DNA of 64,000 bases from JAEXOD01 sp963667875 (GCA_963667875.2 CAXXGC010000005.1:581709-645708), one strand, 5' to 3'; counted from the stretch's first letter, positions 1-10,604 are shown. Notes: generated by a model not told the origin, from the sequence alone. Numbers and translations: made by a program.

Positions 1-2
1 TT

Positions 3-1388
3 AATTATATGAAAACGCTGGGATTTGGCGCCTGCCTTGCCGATGATATGGGACTAGGAAAAACCATTCAAGTAATAGCTTTATTAAACAATATTAGAAA
101 TAAAAAGCAGGAAAAAGCATTATTGGTTGTCCCGGCTTCATTAATTAGCAACTGGTCAAATGAAATTTTAAAATTTGCCCCGTCAATTAAATTTTGTATA
201 CTTCACCCTTCCGAAGAAAAAATTTTTCAAACAAATGGAAATAAATCGAATATTGATAACAATTTATTAAAATCCGATTATTTGTTATATATTACAACGT
301 ATGGTATGCTTTCCAAATACGAATGGTTAAAACCGTTTGAATGGGACATTGTTATAATTGATGAAGCTCAAGCAATAAAAAATCCCGATACAAAACAAAC
401 AAAGGAAATAAAAAAGCTAAAAGCAAAATATAAAATTGCTTTAACCGGAACACCAATTGAAAATAGATTAACCGATTTATGGTCAATATTTGACTTTTTA
501 AACAAGGGACTTTTGGGAAGCATTAAAGAATTTACTAGGTATACTAAAGAACTTCAGGAAAAGGCTGAAGGGTACACGTATTTGAGAAAAATGGTTAGTC
601 CATTTTTGCTTAGACGCCTTAAAACAGATAAAACAATAATTAATGACCTCCCCGAAAAGATTGAAATGAAAACTTATTCCACTCTTTCAAAAAAACAGGC
701 TGTGCTTTATGATGCACTTGTAAATGAATTGGTTGAAAAACTTGAAAATTCAGAAGGGATTGAAAGGAAAGGATTAATACTTGCTTCGCTTTTGAAGTTT
801 AAGCAGATATGTAATCATCCTGATCAATATTTAGGACAAAAAGTTTATTCGGAAGATGAAAGCGGTAAATATGCAACATTGCGCGAAATTTGTGAAACAA
901 TTTATGAAAAAAGAGAAAAAGTAATTATTTTTACACAATTTAAGGAAATAACAGAACCATTAAGAGAATTTCTTGAATCGGTTTTTCAACATAAGGGACT
1001 TGTTTTACACGGCGAAACAATTGTTAAAAAACGAAAAGATATTGTTGCCTCTTTTCAAAGTACCGAATATATACCATTTTTAGTTTTATCAATTAAAGCA
1101 GGCGGCGTTGGACTAAATTTAACTGCCGCTAATCATGTTATCCATTTTGATAGATGGTGGAATCCCGCAGTAGAAAATCAAGCCACTGACCGTGCTTTTA
1201 GAATTGGTCAAAAGAAAAATGTTATTGTTCATAAATTTATTACAAAAGGTACCATTGAAGAAAAAATTGATATCATGATTGAAACAAAAAATAAATTAAC
1301 TGCCGAAATTGTTACGGCTTCAAAAGAAAATTGGATTACCGAAATGGATAATAAGCAACTTTACGATTTATTTAAACTAAATAAGTAA
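3..1388 (+). CDS. SNF2-family DEAD/DEAH-like helicase, C-terminal part (5' end outside window)
   Basis: This is an ATP-dependent SWI2/SNF2-type DNA translocase. The reading frame is open to the window edge, and the first visible residues already belong to the motif I region (LADDMGLGKT, about residues 10-19 from the first ATG at 9), so the N-terminal part of the protein lies outside. Motif II is IIDEAQAIKN, motif III is LTGTPIEN, and the second RecA lobe has SIKAGGVGLNLTAA and the typical FDRWWNPAVENQATDRAFRIGQ-type block (motifs V-VI). Helicase lobes are complete from motif I onward. The next gene, 61 bases downstream on the same strand, encodes a SWIM zinc-finger protein, a common partner of bacterial SNF2 proteins. 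The likely role is remodelling or removing proteins on DNA, or repair; the specific substrate cannot be read from sequence. Confidence 0.93.
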   Translation, partial: NYMKTLGFGACLADDMGLGKTIQVIALLNNIRNKKQEKALLVVPASLISNWSNEILKFAPSIKFCILHPSEEKIFQTNGNKSNIDNNLLKSDYLLYITTYGMLSKYEWLKPFEWDIVIIDEAQAIKNPDTKQTKEIKKLKAKYKIALTGTPIENRLTDLWSIFDFLNKGLLGSIKEFTRYTKELQEKAEGYTYLRKMVSPFLLRRLKTDKTIINDLPEKIEMKTYSTLSKKQAVLYDALVNELVEKLENSEGIERKGLILASLLKFKQICNHPDQYLGQKVYSEDESGKYATLREICETIYEKREKVIIFTQFKEITEPLREFLESVFQHKGLVLHGETIVKKRKDIVASFQSTEYIPFLVLSIKAGGVGLNLTAANHVIHFDRWWNPAVENQATDRAFRIGQKKNVIVHKFITKGTIEEKIDIMIETKNKLTAEIVTASKENWITEMDNKQLYDLFKLNK

Positions 1389-1449
1389 AGTTTTATGAAA
1401 AGTTATAAATGTTTTTTAATTTTAGGTATTAACAACAGGATTTAATAAA

Positions 1450-2223
1450 ATGTATTATAATGGTTATCCCCGTTATGTTTCAGCCGCCGAAAAAAGAGAA
1501 AAAGCTTTAAAAAGAATAGAAAAATTTAAAAAGAAAAATGTAAATCTATCGCCCGTGATATTACAAAATAATACTATTGCAAGCAGCTGGTGGGGTAAAG
1601 CTTGGAATAAAAATCTAGAAAGTTATGCCGATTATTCCAATAGAATAGGCAGAGGCCGAATATATGTTCGATCAAACATGGTAATCGATTTGCAAATAAA
1701 TAAAAATAAAATTAATGGACTTGTTCAAGGTACAGCTGCTTCACCATATAGCGTGCAAATACTTATTGATCCGTTAAACAGACAGATTTGGCAAAATATT
1801 TTAAAAGAGTGCCAAGGGAAAATTGAAGAATTAGACGAACTTTTAGAAGGCAAATTTCCTAAACTGCTTGCGGAAATATTCACAAAACAAAGAACAGGAT
1901 TATTCCCCGCTCCCAAAGAGATAAGTTTTTATTGTTCATGCCCCGATTCAGCTTACATGTGCAAACACGTAGCAGCAGTTTTATATGGAGTTGGTGCACG
2001 ACTTGATATTTATCCTGCATTATTTTTTGAGTTGCGTGATGTAAACATGAGCGATTTGATTACTGAGGTAATCCAAAGTAAAACTAGTGAATTGATTAAA
2101 AAGGCTTCAAAAAAAGGTAAACGTGTAATTGATGATAAAAATTTATCTGTCATTTTTGGGATCGAGTTAGAAACAGATAAAAAAAAAGCACAAAAGAAAG
2201 TAAGCAAAAAATTGAAGGAATAA
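1450..2223 (+). CDS. SWIM zinc-finger protein
   Basis: A 257-residue protein with a SWIM-type zinc finger: Cys162-x-Cys164-x6-Cys171-x-His173 (YCSCPDSAYMCKH), followed by the hydrophobic AAVLYGVG helix typical of the family. The N-terminal 130 residues contain the conserved SSWWGKAWN stretch seen in SNF2-associated SWIM proteins. The C-terminus is lysine-rich (KKKAQKKVSKKLKE), consistent with nucleic-acid contact. It follows the SNF2 helicase gene on the same strand and is probably co-expressed. SWIM domains are known to bind DNA or proteins; here it probably acts with the helicase. No catalytic domain is visible. Confidence 0.88.
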   Translation: MYYNGYPRYVSAAEKREKALKRIEKFKKKNVNLSPVILQNNTIASSWWGKAWNKNLESYADYSNRIGRGRIYVRSNMVIDLQINKNKINGLVQGTAASPYSVQILIDPLNRQIWQNILKECQGKIEELDELLEGKFPKLLAEIFTKQRTGLFPAPKEISFYCSCPDSAYMCKHVAAVLYGVGARLDIYPALFFELRDVNMSDLITEVIQSKTSELIKKASKKGKRVIDDKNLSVIFGIELETDKKKAQKKVSKKLKE

Positions 2224-2318
2224 ATTTATTAATGAATTAAATTCGTTGAAAAATTTATATCAGTAATTTTTAATATTCTTCAAACAAAAATCAACCTTCT
2301 ATTGTAACAAATCCATAT

Positions 2319-4616
2319 TTATTTCCGTATACTTATCTCATCTAAAATTTTTAAAAGATCATTTTTATAAAATGGTTTTGCCAAATAATTTGTACAACCG
2401 GCCCTCATGAATTCCGATTTATCGGATCCCATTGTGTATGCTGTTACGGCTATAATAGGAGTATTAACGTAACTTGAGTATTTTCTTATTTCTTTAGTAA
2501 CTTGAATTCCATTCATACCACGGCCAAGATTAATATCCATTAAAATAATATCATATTTTTTTTGTTCTATTAATTTTAATGCATTTATTGCATCATCAGC
2601 AATATCTATTAAATATCTATTCTTTAAATAAAGCTTTACCACGTTTTGGTTTGTTATATCATCTTCTACATATAATACCCTCGGCAATTCTTTACTCGGG
2701 TGGTCAGTAGTACCAGACTCAACACTTACAAACTCTTTTTGCATCATTGGTTCAGGTTCTTCAACAATTTCTAAAATTGCAGGAAATTTTACAATAAACT
2801 CGGAACCTTTTCCTAATTCACTTTCTACTTCAATTGTACCATGCAAAAGTTCAGTAATTCTTTTTGATATTGTTAAACCCAAACCCGTTCCCTCATATCC
2901 CCGGTTTAATCCCTCGCTAATTTGTCTAAATGCATTCCAAATTATTTCAATATTTTCTTTTGAAATTCCAATTCCGGTATCTTTAATTTTAACGTAAAAC
3001 AGACTATTATTGTTTTGGTTTTCTGTTCCAATTTCAATAACAATACTCCCTTTATCGGTATATTTTACCGAGTTATCAATTAAATTATATATAACTCTGG
3101 GGAAAAACTGTTCATCTAATTTTGCAAATATTTTCCTTTCCTTATTTATAAATCTGTAATCAAGTTTTTTTTGAAGTGCAGCTTCGGTAAATAATCCGGC
3201 AATATTTTTTACAATAGAAACCACTTCCAATTTTTTACTGGATATATCAATTTTTTCCGCTTCCACATCCGATAAATCAAGAATTAAATTTAATGTTTCG
3301 CTTAGTCTTCTGCCCGAACTTAATATTACGGAGGCCATCTTTATATGTTCTTGATCTTTAAGTTCTTCCTTCAAAATTCCGGCAAAACCTAATATTCCAT
3401 TCAAAGGAGTTCTTAATTCATGATTCATATTGGCTAAAAAATTGGATTTTAATCTGCTCATCTCTTCTGCTTTTTCCAAAGCCTTTTGCAAATTAATTTC
3501 CATTTCTTTCTTTTTTGTAATATCTTCTTTAACTGCCACAAAATGTGTTATTTCTCCAAATTCGTTTTTGACCGGAGATATTGTTGCGGACTCCCAAAAT
3601 AATTCACCGTTTTTTTTCCTATTGTGAAATATTCCTTTCCATTCTTTTCCGGTTATTAATATATTCCACATATCTTTATAATCATTTCCCGAAAATTCGC
3701 CCGATTTAAATATCCGCGGATTTTGGCCTATAGTTTCATCAACAGCAAATCCGGTAACTTCTAACAATTTAGGATTTACATATTCAATAACTCCATCCTT
3801 ATTTGTTATTACAATTGATACTTGACTTTGTTCAACAGCACTAGAAAGTTTTCGTAAATTATCCTCAGCCATCTTACGACCTGTTATATCTCGGATAATT
3901 GATTGATATGTACCATTAGGCATCATTTTAGTATGCATTTCAATTGTAATTATTTTTCCATTGGAACATAAGATATTTCTTTCTATTAAAACAATATTTC
4001 CTTCAAGATGCAAATCAAATCTATAAGGCTCTTTATTTAATACTTCCCCACTAAAAAGAGTATTGATATGCAAACCTATCAGATTATCCAAAGTTCTGCC
4101 GGTTAATTTTTGCATATACGAATTAGCACTAATAATTATTCCCTCATGAGAACACATCAAAATTCCATCTACTGCAAGTTCAATTAATTCACGATATTTG
4201 CTTTCACTTTCCAGTAGTTTTTCTTCGGTTTGTTTTCGTTTATTTTCATTTTCAATTTCATCAGTAATTCTTTTAAGTACTTCAGGAAGTTTATCCAGGA
4301 AATATCTATTTTTTACTAAATAATCCCTTGCTCCAAGTTTCATCATTTCTACGGCAATATGCTCGTCCCCCTGTCCTGTTGATACAATAAAAGGAGGAAT
4401 TACAAGCTCTGTTTTTTGCAATTCCATTATAAACTCTTTTCCATTCATATCCGGAAGTCTATAATCCAATATCATCAGATAAGGAGTATTAACTTTTAAC
4501 CAATCAATTGCTTTTCCGGCAGATTGAATTGACGCAGTTTGAAAACCAAACAACTCTATTTTTTCTTTAACCAGTTCGGTTAAACCTGCATCATCTTCAA
4601 CAATTAGTATATTCAT
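2319..4616 (-). CDS. Hybrid histidine kinase (REC-PAS-PAS-HisKA-HATPase-REC)
   Basis: A cytoplasmic 765-residue hybrid kinase. It begins with a receiver domain (ILIVEDDAGL; phosphoacceptor Asp in MILDYRLPDMNG; about residues 1-120), then two PAS domains (about 140-250 and 255-370). The HisKA helix follows with its phosphoacceptor His in FLANMNHELRTPLNGILGFAG, then HATPase_c with N-box YNLIDNSVKYTDKG and G-box GTGLGLTISKRI, and a second receiver (VLYVEDDITNQNVV; ILMDINLGRGMNG; about 645-760). An AAGGAAG ribosome site precedes the ATG. No membrane segment is seen. The kinase-receiver core closely matches the protein encoded at 12180-15860, so the two are paralogues. It is the last gene of the sensory array, 36 bases after a free receiver gene. 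Confidence 0.93.
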   Translation of the reverse strand: MNILIVEDDAGLTELVKEKIELFGFQTASIQSAGKAIDWLKVNTPYLMILDYRLPDMNGKEFIMELQKTELVIPPFIVSTGQGDEHIAVEMMKLGARDYLVKNRYFLDKLPEVLKRITDEIENENKRKQTEEKLLESESKYRELIELAVDGILMCSHEGIIISANSYMQKLTGRTLDNLIGLHINTLFSGEVLNKEPYRFDLHLEGNIVLIERNILCSNGKIITIEMHTKMMPNGTYQSIIRDITGRKMAEDNLRKLSSAVEQSQVSIVITNKDGVIEYVNPKLLEVTGFAVDETIGQNPRIFKSGEFSGNDYKDMWNILITGKEWKGIFHNRKKNGELFWESATISPVKNEFGEITHFVAVKEDITKKKEMEINLQKALEKAEEMSRLKSNFLANMNHELRTPLNGILGFAGILKEELKDQEHIKMASVILSSGRRLSETLNLILDLSDVEAEKIDISSKKLEVVSIVKNIAGLFTEAALQKKLDYRFINKERKIFAKLDEQFFPRVIYNLIDNSVKYTDKGSIVIEIGTENQNNNSLFYVKIKDTGIGISKENIEIIWNAFRQISEGLNRGYEGTGLGLTISKRITELLHGTIEVESELGKGSEFIVKFPAILEIVEEPEPMMQKEFVSVESGTTDHPSKELPRVLYVEDDITNQNVVKLYLKNRYLIDIADDAINALKLIEQKKYDIILMDINLGRGMNGIQVTKEIRKYSSYVNTPIIAVTAYTMGSDKSEFMRAGCTNYLAKPFYKNDLLKILDEISIRK

Positions 4617-4652
4617 AATAATACTTCCTTATGTGACATTAGTAAAATTTAT

Positions 4653-5081
4653 TTATATTTTAACTACCTGGATAAATAGCCCCAGGCGTTTTAGCGTTTC
4701 TGTAAATCTTTGAAAATCTATCGGTTTAGTTATATAAACACTGCACCCTAATTTATAACAATTTTCAACTTCTCTTGGATCGTCAGTTGTTGTCAGCATC
4801 ATAACAGGGATTTCTTTTAATTCCTCACTTGCTTTAATCCTCCTCAAAACTTCAATTCCATCCATTTTGGGCATATTAATATCCAACAGCAACAAATAGC
4901 TTTTATTTTTGTCTATAACAAAATCACCCACACCGGACAAAAAATTCCATACTTCTTCGCCATTCGAAAAGCGAATCATTTTATTACACACCCCGGAATC
5001 CTTTAACCCTTCCTGAATAAGTTCGGCATGTCCGTCGTCATCCTCAACAATAAGGATTGTTAGTTCTTTATAAGTTTCCAT
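4653..5081 (-). CDS. Single-domain response regulator (Rcp1/CheY-like)
   Basis: A 142-residue stand-alone receiver domain. It shows the acidic pocket (ILIVEDDDGHAELI), the phosphoacceptor Asp in LLLLDINMPKMDGIEVL, the Thr of MMLTTTDD and the Lys of YITKPID. The VEDDDGHAELI...NGEEVWNFLSG pattern resembles the Rcp1-type regulators that partner phytochrome-like and multi-PAS kinases. It has no output domain. It lies 18 bases after the large PocR/PAS kinase gene with a GGAG ribosome site, so that kinase is the likely phosphodonor. It could also act as a shared phosphate acceptor for the orthodox kinases upstream in the array. Confidence 0.92.
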   Translation of the reverse strand: METYKELTILIVEDDDGHAELIQEGLKDSGVCNKMIRFSNGEEVWNFLSGVGDFVIDKNKSYLLLLDINMPKMDGIEVLRRIKASEELKEIPVMMLTTTDDPREVENCYKLGCSVYITKPIDFQRFTETLKRLGLFIQVVKI

Positions 5082-5099
5082 TTTTAAACTCCAGTTTTG

Positions 5100-8000
5100 T
5101 TATTCGGAGAATTTGTTTATTTGCAATTCCACATAAAAAGTACTTCCCTCGCCTTCCTTAGATTCGGCCCATATTTTTCCCCTATGCTTATCAGCAATTC
5201 TTTTAGCAAGACTCAATCCAATTCCTTCCCCAGCTTCCGATGAGGCCGAATCCACTCTATAAAATACATCCCATATTTTTTCAAGATGACGTGCAGCAAT
5301 TCCAATTCCTGTATCTTTTATTATATAAATGACCTTACTAAACTGTGTACGACTGGAAATAGTAATTATTAATTCTCTTTCTTTATCTCTGTATTTTAAA
5401 GCATTACCAATAATATTAGAAAACAACTGATTGAGCTGATTTTCATCACCATAACAATCCACTAAATCTTCAACAATAACTTTTGCGGCTATATTGTTAA
5501 TTTGGTAATTAAGAGATGAAATTATTGTTTTGAACAATTTATTCATATCAGTTTTATTAATGGTTAGTTTTATCTGCCCTGTTCTTGATATCTGTAAAAG
5601 ACCACTTATTAAGATATCCATTTTTGTAACATTTGAGAAAATATAATTTAATGTTTTTGAAATATCCTCACCAGTTATTTTATCAATACTGGTCTTTGTT
5701 TCTGCATCTAAAACACACTTTGTTAGTACATCTTTTAATAAATCCGTTTGTTTTTGCAATCGTTGGCTAAATCCTTGAATATTGACAAGCGGCGATCTTA
5801 AGTCGTGAGATGCAACATATAAATAATTTTCCAGTTCTTTATTTTTATTTGATAATACTTCTTGTATCTGCCGGATTGTGGTAATATCTGTTGTAATGGT
5901 TGCAAAACAATTTTTAGAAGTGGGAACCACTGATATGATAAAATATTTATCCATTGGCTTGTAATAAGTTGAATATTCAAGCGGTTCCTTAGTTATACTC
6001 ACACGTATGTATTCTTCCAGATATGGAGGGGTTCCAGTTTTATATACTTCGGTTGCTAAATTGCCTATTGCTTCTTCTTTAAGAATTCCTGTAATTTTTG
6101 TAAAGGTTTCATTACAATCTAGTATCCGGTAGTTTATTGCTTCATTATTTTCATCAAACACCAATTCATGCAGTACTACCATTTCTGTCATTGACCCAAA
6201 AAGAGTTCTTAATTTTTCTTCATTTTCATAAAGTTTTTCCTCAACCTGTTTGCGTTCAGTAATATCACGGATGCTCTCAATTGCACCAATTATGTTACCT
6301 TTGCTATCATGTAAAGGAGAAACCTTGGCAAACACCCATGCACCTCTTTTATTGTTTAGAGCTTTGCAGAACACTTCCGCCGAAAAAGAATCTCCCTCTT
6401 GTTTAACCTTGGGATATTGGGATATAATATCCCCCTGGTTAGAAAAAACCATATCCATCAGCATAGGTTTTATTTCACCATAAAACGGGATTGTATGCGC
6501 AAGATCACCTTTGCCCAACATTTCCGCAGCAGGAACTTGTGTCATTTCCTCCATGGCTTTATTCCAAATAATAATTTGGTTATCTTTATTAATGGCCATT
6601 ATTGCATCAGGGAAAAACGTTATTATATCTGCCAGTTGTTTTTGGCTTTCAACAAGCGCTATTTCGGCAAGTTTACGATCTGTTATATCTCTGTTACTTT
6701 CCCGTCTGCCTAACCATTCACCGCTTTCATTAAATATTGAAGTACACCAATGACTTATCCAGCGAATAGATCCATCCGGTTTAATAATTCGGTATTCAAT
6801 TTCAACGTTTTCTGTTTGCTCTTTATTAAAATCTAAATGATAATGTTCAAATACATTTTGTCTGTCATCGCTATGAGTTATTTTTATAACTAATTCCGGA
6901 TCACTCATAAATTTTTGAACCGTATGTCCTGAAATGCGCTCACAAGATGGAGAAATATATACATACGTGCCATCCGGTGCTCTCCACGACTCCCAATCAT
7001 AAGTAAAGTCCGCTACTATTCTGTATTTCTCTTTGCTTTTATTAAGTTCCTCTTCTGCTTGTTTACGTTCAGAAATGTCACGAACAATAAATACCATTTT
7101 TGTTGGCTGCCCGTCGGCATTCCTAATAAACTCCCCATTAACTTCCATATAAAAAGTACTTCCATCTAACCGTAAACCCCTGTATTCATCGGGACTATGT
7201 TTTAGACCTTGAAATAACAGAACAAGATTTGTGGAAGCGCGCCTCCAATCTTCAGGATAAATAAATTCGGAAATTAAATGGCCTATCATTTCATCTTCGG
7301 TTTTATAACCAAACATCTTCATTGCAATTGGCGAAACTAATAGAATGCGTCCTTCCATATCAGTAATGGTAATATCATCAGGAGAGGCGTTAAGAATAGA
7401 ACGGTAAAGAGCTTCACTTTCGCGCATTGCTTCTTCGGCTTTTTTTCGTTCCGTAATGTTTTCGTGCATTAACACAAAACGTTCCGGTTTTCCATTATTA
7501 TCATTTATTGGAAAAATAACCATGCGTATCCAAACAGGAACATCAGGCAAATCAACAGATAATATATGAGCATTAAAAAACAAATCCGGCAAATGAACAA
7601 CTTCACCATTTTTAGCACGTTCAATTAATTCCCCAAAACCTTGTTGTTTTAACTGAAAGTCCTCAAGGACCGAATAATCAGAAGGCGGTACTGATCCAAA
7701 AAGTTTTGTGTGTGCCGAATTTACCCTAAGCGTATAACCTTCCTTGTCAACAACTTGTATTGAAAGAGGGTTCTTATCAATAATATCAAGGAACATTGCT
7801 TCAGCCCGCTTTCGCTTCGTAATATCCTGTATCACACCGGTCACCTTTAAAGGATAGCCGTTTTTATCTTTTATTAATTCTGCCACCGAATTAATAATTA
7901 GCCTCTCTTCCGATTTATATCTTCTAATCTCAAATTCAAGGTCATAAGGTTTGTTGTTTTCTATCAGGTCCACAAGAGCTTGGTTAACTCTTTCTCTTTC

Positions 8001-10415
8001 AATAATACAATTTAAAACTTCTTCTGTTGTAAAATAATCACTTGTTAAATTAAACCCATAAATTCTTTTTGCTTCATCAGAACCCCAAAAAGTATCACTA
8101 TTAATATTATATTCCCAGCTTCCAATATGTCCAACTTGCTGAGCTTTTGTATAGCGTCTTTCACTCTCCCGTAATGTTTCCTCGGCAAGTTTACGTTCGG
8201 TAATATCACGAATACTTTCTATTGCACCAACAATATTACCATTTCTATCATGCAATGGCGAGGCTTTTGCAAATACCCAGGCTCCGTTATTATTGTAAAG
8301 TGTTTTACAGAATACTTCTGTTGTAAAGGAATCTCCTTCGCGGTTAATTTTAAGATATTTTGTCTCAAAATCTTCATTGTAGTTTAATATGAAATCAAGT
8401 AATATCGGTCTCGGTTCGCCATGAAATGGTACAGAGTATAAGTAGCCGCCTTTCCCAATCATCTCGGATGCCGGAACTCCTGTCATCTCCTCCATTGCTT
8501 TATTCCATATAATAACATGTTTATTTTTATCTATTGCTATGGTAGCATCCGGCAAAAATGTAATAATGTCAGCCAATTGTTGCCTATTTTCAAGTAGTAC
8601 TACCTCAGCTTGTTTGCGATCGGTAATATCGCGCACAATAAATATAATTTTTGATGGTTTTCCATCCGAATCTTTAATACACTCGCTATTAACCTCAATA
8701 TCAAAAGTAGTTCCATCTTTGCGCAATCCGCAATATTCGGCAGTACCGGTTACAACTCCCTGCGACCTAAGAGTAATCCTTAATATTGCACGTTCTCGAT
8801 CTTCTGCAATAATAAAATCGGTTATTAAACGTCCCAGTATCTCTTCCTCTTGATAACCAAACATAGTTAAAGCTTTAGGTGAAACCATCAGGATACGCCC
8901 ATTCATATCCGAAATTGTTATATCGTCCGGTGATGCATTAAGAATTGCTTTATAAAGAGATTCACTATCACGAAGAGCTTCTTCCGCCTGTTTGCGTTTA
9001 GTAATATCGGCAAGCATTCCAAAGGATCCTTCAAATTTTCCATCGGAATCAATTATTGCCCTTGCAGAAATAATTACCCAACATCTTTCGCCATCTTTAT
9101 TTCTTAAGCAACGCTCATAAACGGCATCTTCACCTTTTCTGCGTATATTCATTTGCGCAAGATGTTCACCTAATTGTTCTTCCGCAATAAACAGTTCAAA
9201 CTTTTGTCCCATCATCTCTTGAATTGTATATTTAAGTAATGATGCCATTTGTTGATTAATAAATGTTATTCGCCCATCACTATTTAATGTTATAATTCCT
9301 TCTATTGCCGTTTCTACAATCATTCGGTACTTCTTCTCACTTTCACATAGTGCTTTTTCCGCCTTTCTTCGTTCGGTAACATTTGCAGAAAAAGCAGTAG
9401 CCCCAATAATCTCATTCTTGTCGTTTAGTATTGGGTTGTATCTCGTTTCATAGTAATACCGTTCCAAATCACCATATTCCTCAACAGTCATATGGCTTTT
9501 GCCATTTAAGGCCTTATCATAATTGATCTTTGATTTTTTTCTATCTTCTTCGTTTGTTATACAGTCAAGTAAATTCATCCCTATATTAATATTTTGGTTA
9601 TACGCCGCTTTCATAACTTGTTTGTGATAAGAATTATAACAGAGATACCTGTAATTTTTATCTATCGATAAAATAATCATGTCTTTCTGGCTTTCAATAC
9701 TAGCTTGCAAAAGAATCTGAGTTGCTTTTATTTTTTCCTCTGCTTGTATACGTTCTTCAACTTCCTGAAATAACTTTTTGTTTGTTTCTTCTAAAGCCTT
9801 TTTAGCTTCTATCGATTTTTCCAACATTTGGATTGCTGTAATGCGGGAGGCCGTTAAATCATTATTGGCCTTTTTTAATTCGTTTTTTGCTTCAATTTCC
9901 TTTAATCGTTTTAGACCAATATTTGCAATTAGTTCAATGAATTCTTTGATAAAATCAATATATCTATTTTGTTTTTCTTTTGTCCATATTGGCGTCTTTT
10001 CTACAGCTTCCAAATACGCTCTTTCATCAAAACCAAATAATTTTGCCTGATTTCTGAAATAATTCAAATCCGGTTTTTCAAGGAAAAATTGTCCTATAAA
10101 GAAATTTCCCAAATGTTTACCATCAATAATTATTGGGAATGCACAATCAATTAAACCATTAGCACATTTGTAACAAACAGCGGGATTTGCTTCCAAAAGA
10201 TGGTCTGAGATATATTTATCGCTTTTGATACATCCCTTTTCAGTTTCGGGATTTATTCTGTGAAATTTTGTGCATATATCCTGCCACGCAATGGCAATTA
10301 ATATTTTAGCATCTTTATCAAGTATTGCAGTAGGAAACGAATAAATTGCTTCCAGCCTTTCTAATAGTACCCGAAGCATTTCCATATCCATTAAATCTTC
10401 TAATCTGTAATCCAT
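5100..10415 (-). CDS. Giant PocR-multi-PAS sensor histidine kinase
   Basis: A 1771-residue cytoplasmic sensor kinase. Residues about 1-170 match the PocR ligand-binding domain, with Cys residues in KGCIKSDKYI and AVCYKCANGLIDCAFPI and the GNFFIGQFF strand. A coiled coil (about 170-235) leads into roughly ten PAS/PAC units (about 236-1490), most ending in a DITERKxAE-type linker. PAS 3 and 7 (ASPDDITI) and PAS 4 and 9 (DIITFxPDA) are near-duplicates. The HisKA His is in YVASHDLRSPLVNIQGF, and the HATPase has GNALKYRD and GEGIGLSLAKRIADKHRG. This core differs from the other kinases in the array and resembles phytochrome-type kinases. An AAGGAG site precedes the ATG. Its partner is probably the receiver gene 18 bases downstream. 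An insertion sequence lies just upstream and may have changed its transcription. Confidence 0.92.
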   Translation of the reverse strand: MDYRLEDLMDMEMLRVLLERLEAIYSFPTAILDKDAKILIAIAWQDICTKFHRINPETEKGCIKSDKYISDHLLEANPAVCYKCANGLIDCAFPIIIDGKHLGNFFIGQFFLEKPDLNYFRNQAKLFGFDERAYLEAVEKTPIWTKEKQNRYIDFIKEFIELIANIGLKRLKEIEAKNELKKANNDLTASRITAIQMLEKSIEAKKALEETNKKLFQEVEERIQAEEKIKATQILLQASIESQKDMIILSIDKNYRYLCYNSYHKQVMKAAYNQNINIGMNLLDCITNEEDRKKSKINYDKALNGKSHMTVEEYGDLERYYYETRYNPILNDKNEIIGATAFSANVTERRKAEKALCESEKKYRMIVETAIEGIITLNSDGRITFINQQMASLLKYTIQEMMGQKFELFIAEEQLGEHLAQMNIRRKGEDAVYERCLRNKDGERCWVIISARAIIDSDGKFEGSFGMLADITKRKQAEEALRDSESLYKAILNASPDDITISDMNGRILMVSPKALTMFGYQEEEILGRLITDFIIAEDRERAILRITLRSQGVVTGTAEYCGLRKDGTTFDIEVNSECIKDSDGKPSKIIFIVRDITDRKQAEVVLLENRQQLADIITFLPDATIAIDKNKHVIIWNKAMEEMTGVPASEMIGKGGYLYSVPFHGEPRPILLDFILNYNEDFETKYLKINREGDSFTTEVFCKTLYNNNGAWVFAKASPLHDRNGNIVGAIESIRDITERKLAEETLRESERRYTKAQQVGHIGSWEYNINSDTFWGSDEAKRIYGFNLTSDYFTTEEVLNCIIERERVNQALVDLIENNKPYDLEFEIRRYKSEERLIINSVAELIKDKNGYPLKVTGVIQDITKRKRAEAMFLDIIDKNPLSIQVVDKEGYTLRVNSAHTKLFGSVPPSDYSVLEDFQLKQQGFGELIERAKNGEVVHLPDLFFNAHILSVDLPDVPVWIRMVIFPINDNNGKPERFVLMHENITERKKAEEAMRESEALYRSILNASPDDITITDMEGRILLVSPIAMKMFGYKTEDEMIGHLISEFIYPEDWRRASTNLVLLFQGLKHSPDEYRGLRLDGSTFYMEVNGEFIRNADGQPTKMVFIVRDISERKQAEEELNKSKEKYRIVADFTYDWESWRAPDGTYVYISPSCERISGHTVQKFMSDPELVIKITHSDDRQNVFEHYHLDFNKEQTENVEIEYRIIKPDGSIRWISHWCTSIFNESGEWLGRRESNRDITDRKLAEIALVESQKQLADIITFFPDAIMAINKDNQIIIWNKAMEEMTQVPAAEMLGKGDLAHTIPFYGEIKPMLMDMVFSNQGDIISQYPKVKQEGDSFSAEVFCKALNNKRGAWVFAKVSPLHDSKGNIIGAIESIRDITERKQVEEKLYENEEKLRTLFGSMTEMVVLHELVFDENNEAINYRILDCNETFTKITGILKEEAIGNLATEVYKTGTPPYLEEYIRVSITKEPLEYSTYYKPMDKYFIISVVPTSKNCFATITTDITTIRQIQEVLSNKNKELENYLYVASHDLRSPLVNIQGFSQRLQKQTDLLKDVLTKCVLDAETKTSIDKITGEDISKTLNYIFSNVTKMDILISGLLQISRTGQIKLTINKTDMNKLFKTIISSLNYQINNIAAKVIVEDLVDCYGDENQLNQLFSNIIGNALKYRDKERELIITISSRTQFSKVIYIIKDTGIGIAARHLEKIWDVFYRVDSASSEAGEGIGLSLAKRIADKHRGKIWAESKEGEGSTFYVELQINKFSE

Positions 10416-10557
10416 ATTTTCTCCTTTTTAATCAAATAAATTATTTAAAGGAAAACCAACCAAATCAAAACTTTCCGGAAATACAAAAAGAAAGACTACA
10501 ATATTTCCACATTATCCAAAATAGTTTTTTTTATAATTAATAACAAATTGCATTAGG

Positions 10558-10573
10558 GGGTTTAGGGGTGATT
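10558..10573. repeat. Target-site duplication, left copy (16 bp)
   Basis: GGGTTTAGGGGTGATT directly abuts the left terminal repeat of the insertion sequence, and an identical copy abuts the right end at 12046-12061. The two copies are perfect, which points to a recent insertion. Confidence 0.9.
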
Positions 10574-10597
10574 TGTAATAGCAAAATAGAAATGTCA
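10574..10597 (+). repeat. IS left terminal inverted repeat (24 bp)
   Basis: A perfect 24-base match, in inverted orientation, to 12022-12045. It begins TGTAATAGC and ends AAATGTCA. Confidence 0.9.
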
Positions 10598-10604
10598 CCG
10601 TTTC

